Assembly (NCBI RefSeq): GCF_001650405.1 | Contig: NZ_LWCU01000001.1 | Location: 1 to 64,000 of the forward strand | DNA length: 64,000 nt | Source: Microbacterium sp. H83 | GTDB lineage: Bacteria; Actinomycetota; Actinomycetes; Actinomycetales; Microbacteriaceae | Reading direction: 5' to 3' | Shown: positions 62,411 to 64,000 of the stretch, one piece after another | How the letters are laid out: the number at the start of each line of letters is the position of its first letter | How positions within the stretch are numbered: the stretch's first letter is position 1 | Program-made: the position numbers and the translations under genes | Notes under the pieces: generated by a model | The model's input: the letters and a program-made list of their open reading frames with translations, nothing else | Databases searched by the model: none | Told to the model about the DNA's origin: nothing

Positions 62411-63742
62411 ATGACCGTCGAGACCACCGGCTTCGCCACGAGGGCGGTCCACGCCGCCCGCAACCAGGGCACCGCATCGTCGCGCGCGATGCCGATCTAC
62501 CTGACCGCCGGGTTCGAGTTCGACGACTTCGACCACGCCGCCGGCCACTTCGGCACCGGCGCCGGCTTCGGGTACACGCGCACCGGCAATCCGACGGTCC
62601 ACGCCGTCGAACGGCAGCTCGCCGCCCTCGAAGGCGGCGCCGATGCCGTTCTGGTCGCGAGCGGGCAGGCGGCGGTCGTCACGGCCTTCCTCACCGTCGC
62701 CGGCGCGGGCGACCACATCGTGTCCTCGACCCACATCTACGAGGGCACGCGCGGACTCCTCCTCGACAACCTCGCCCGTCTCGGCATCGAGACGACGTTC
62801 ATCGACGAGATCGGCGACCCGGAGGCCTGGCGCGCGGCGATCCGCCCGAACACCCGCGCCCTCTTCGCCGAATCGATCGCGAACGCGCGCAACGACATCC
62901 TCGACATCGCCGCCGTCAGCGCCGTCGGCGACGAGTTCGCGGTGCCCCTGATCGTCGACAACACGCTCGCCACCCCGTATCTCGTGCGACCCCTCGAGCA
63001 CGGGGCGTCGATCGTGGTGCACTCCGCGTCCAAGTTCCTCGCCGGCCACGGGTCGGTGCTCGGCGGCGTCATCATCGACGACGGTCGCTTCGACGCGACC
63101 GCAGCCGGCCACAACGCGCCCCACCTCGTGCTCCCCGGTCGCGGCGGGCTGGCGAGTGTCGCCGCGCGTCACGGCGGACGTGCCCGGATCGCGTACGCGC
63201 GGGAGTCCGTGGCTCCGCGGTTCGGCGCGTCGCCCTCGCCCCTCAACGCGTTCCTCATCGGTCAGGGCGCCGAGACCCTCGGCCTCCGGGTCGAGCGGCA
63301 GTCCCTCAACGCCCTCGAGGTCGCACGGTGGCTCTCCGCGCATGACGCCGTCGAGAGCGTGGACTACGTCGGTCTGGAGACGCATCCGGATCATGCGCTC
63401 TCCGCCCGCTACCTGCACAACGGACACGGATCGATCTTCACGTTCACCCTCCGCGGCGGTCTCGATGCCGCGCGGACGTTCGTCGAGGGTGTCTCCGTGT
63501 TCACGCACATGACGCACATCGGCGACGTGCGTTCCCTCGTGCTCCATCCCGGAACCACCAGCCATGCCCATCGCACCGAGGACGAGCGCGCTGTCCTCGG
63601 CGTCCGCCCCGGCACCCTGCGCCTCTCGATCGGCATCGAGGACGTCGCCGACCTCCTCGCGGACCTCGATCGGGTCCTCAGCGTCGTGGACCGAACGCTC
63701 GATCACGCCGACCTCGAGCCCGTGGGCGAGGCGGCGGCATGA
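62411..63742 (+). CDS. O-acetylhomoserine/O-acetylserine sulfhydrylase-type PLP enzyme
   Basis: 443 aa, Cys/Met metabolism PLP fold. [31 protein letters not shown] (Asp183 binds the pyridine N) and [16 protein letters not shown] (Schiff-base Lys208). Length and the C-terminal [16 protein letters not shown] fit MetY-type enzymes that add sulfide to O-acetylhomoserine. A cystathionine gamma-synthase is less likely by length. Start ATG with GAGAGGCACC. Coupled to the next gene (ATGA). Confidence 0.88.
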   Translation: MTVETTGFATRAVHAARNQGTASSRAMPIYLTAGFEFDDFDHAAGHFGTGAGFGYTRTGNPTVHAVERQLAALEGGADAVLVASGQAAVVTAFLTVAGAGDHIVSSTHIYEGTRGLLLDNLARLGIETTFIDEIGDPEAWRAAIRPNTRALFAESIANARNDILDIAAVSAVGDEFAVPLIVDNTLATPYLVRPLEHGASIVVHSASKFLAGHGSVLGGVIIDDGRFDATAAGHNAPHLVLPGRGGLASVAARHGGRARIAYARESVAPRFGASPSPLNAFLIGQGAETLGLRVERQSLNALEVARWLSAHDAVESVDYVGLETHPDHALSARYLHNGHGSIFTFTLRGGLDAARTFVEGVSVFTHMTHIGDVRSLVLHPGTTSHAHRTEDERAVLGVRPGTLRLSIGIEDVADLLADLDRVLSVVDRTLDHADLEPVGEAAA

Positions 63743-64000
63743 CCGGACTCCAGCATTTCGGCTGGTTCCTCGCCCGGGGGTTCGGCCCGCAGGGCTGGGG
63801 CTATCCCTCGCTCGACTGGGACTACGACTGGACGCGTCCGGAGGTCTACCAGGAGGCGGCGCGCACGCTCGAGCAGGCCGGATTCGATCTCGTCATCATC
63901 GAGGACGCCCCGTCGCTCGGGTCGGCGGAGACGATCGATCTGCGCGTGCGCCACGCGTTCGGCGGCCCCAAGCACGATCCCCTCCTTCTCGCGCCCTACC
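63739..64000 (+). CDS. Flavin-dependent monooxygenase, NtaA/SnaA/DszA type (3'-partial)
   Basis: First 87 residues only; runs off the right edge. QHFGWFLARGFGPQGWGYP, then W-rich DWDYDWTRPEVYQEAARTLEQAGFDLVIIEDAP, matches the class C flavin monooxygenases that attack organosulfur or chelator compounds. ATGA coupling to the sulfhydrylase suggests a role in releasing or using organic sulfur. Confidence 0.82.
   Translation, partial: MTGLQHFGWFLARGFGPQGWGYPSLDWDYDWTRPEVYQEAARTLEQAGFDLVIIEDAPSLGSAETIDLRVRHAFGGPKHDPLLLAPY

Noticed and set aside
1..64000. tRNA, rRNA, CRISPR, insertion sequence or prophage signals
   Set aside because: By eye I saw no tRNA T-loop with a matching acceptor stem, no regular repeat-spacer array, and no transposase or phage gene. 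XerC has the complete housekeeping layout and sits next to dprA. A tRNA scan was not possible here.

Overview
The window is about 70% G+C and densely coded. Genes lie in short runs whose stop and start codons overlap (ATGA, GTGA, TGATG). The content and order are those of a high-G+C actinobacterium of the Microbacteriaceae type, probably Microbacterium or a close relative. That assignment rests on gene order and protein character: the GlgE/GlgB glucan route, DUF2469 between RNase HII and YraN, xerC-dprA-comM, rpsB-tsf-pyrH-frr-cdsA, and the rpsP-KH-rimM-trmD block. It was not checked against a database. Almost everything is core chromosome. I found no tRNA, rRNA, insertion sequence, prophage or CRISPR array.

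Layout. 1-4.3 kb: glgE (5' end outside the window) and glgB, alpha-glucan synthesis from maltose-1-phosphate. 4.3-10.2 kb: a thioredoxin/TPR protein, a large three-span membrane protein, an AI-2E-type permease, a hydrolase, a small Zn-ribbon-like protein and a secreted lysozyme-fold protein. 10.2-15.4 kb: DivIVA-domain protein, cdsA, frr, pyrH, tsf, rpsB (minus strand). 15.4-21.9 kb: M23 protein, xerC, dprA, comM, yraN, DUF2469, rnhB, lepB. 22-27.8 kb: rplS, map, a pyrimidine-dimer glycosylase with a methyltransferase, a histidine phosphatase, then trmD-rimM-khpA-rpsP. 28-34.4 kb: a carboxylate-amine ligase broken by a one-base frameshift, then a SorC-type regulator divergent from glpD-glpF-glpK. 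34.4-45.3 kb: LysR/EamA pair, ffh, TetR, lipB-lipA, ftsY, smc. 45.4-48.5 kb: an accessory-looking unit with a promoter, a 34-codon ORF, a structured leader, a 92-aa protein and two tandem GNAT paralogues. 48.5-64 kb: mutM-rnc-rpmF-yceD, coaD, recG, rsmD, thiL, a DUF3515 lipoprotein, ddl-gpsA-plsC-murA, leuD-leuC, a MetY-like sulfhydrylase and the start of a flavin monooxygenase.

How the parts fit. The housekeeping blocks cover protein targeting (ffh, ftsY, lepB), translation and RNA maturation (rpsB, tsf, frr, rpsP, rimM, trmD, rplS, rpmF, rnc, rsmD), chromosome maintenance (smc, xerC, recG, mutM, rnhB, dprA) and envelope precursors (cdsA, plsC, gpsA, murA, ddl). The glp genes form a complete glycerol uptake and oxidation operon.

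The most interesting signals are regulatory. A 15-codon leader peptide with Ile-Val-Leu-Leu-Leu and two rare CTT codons precedes leuCD, and a perfect 10-bp stem starts inside it. A small ORF and paired stems lie ahead of the GNAT unit. A perfect palindrome sits between the SorC regulator and glpD. Several transcripts look leaderless, with a -10 hexamer, six bases, then the start codon. Also notable are the ligase frameshift, a 101-bp out-of-frame gpsA/ddl overlap, and a lipobox in the middle of a long membrane protein.
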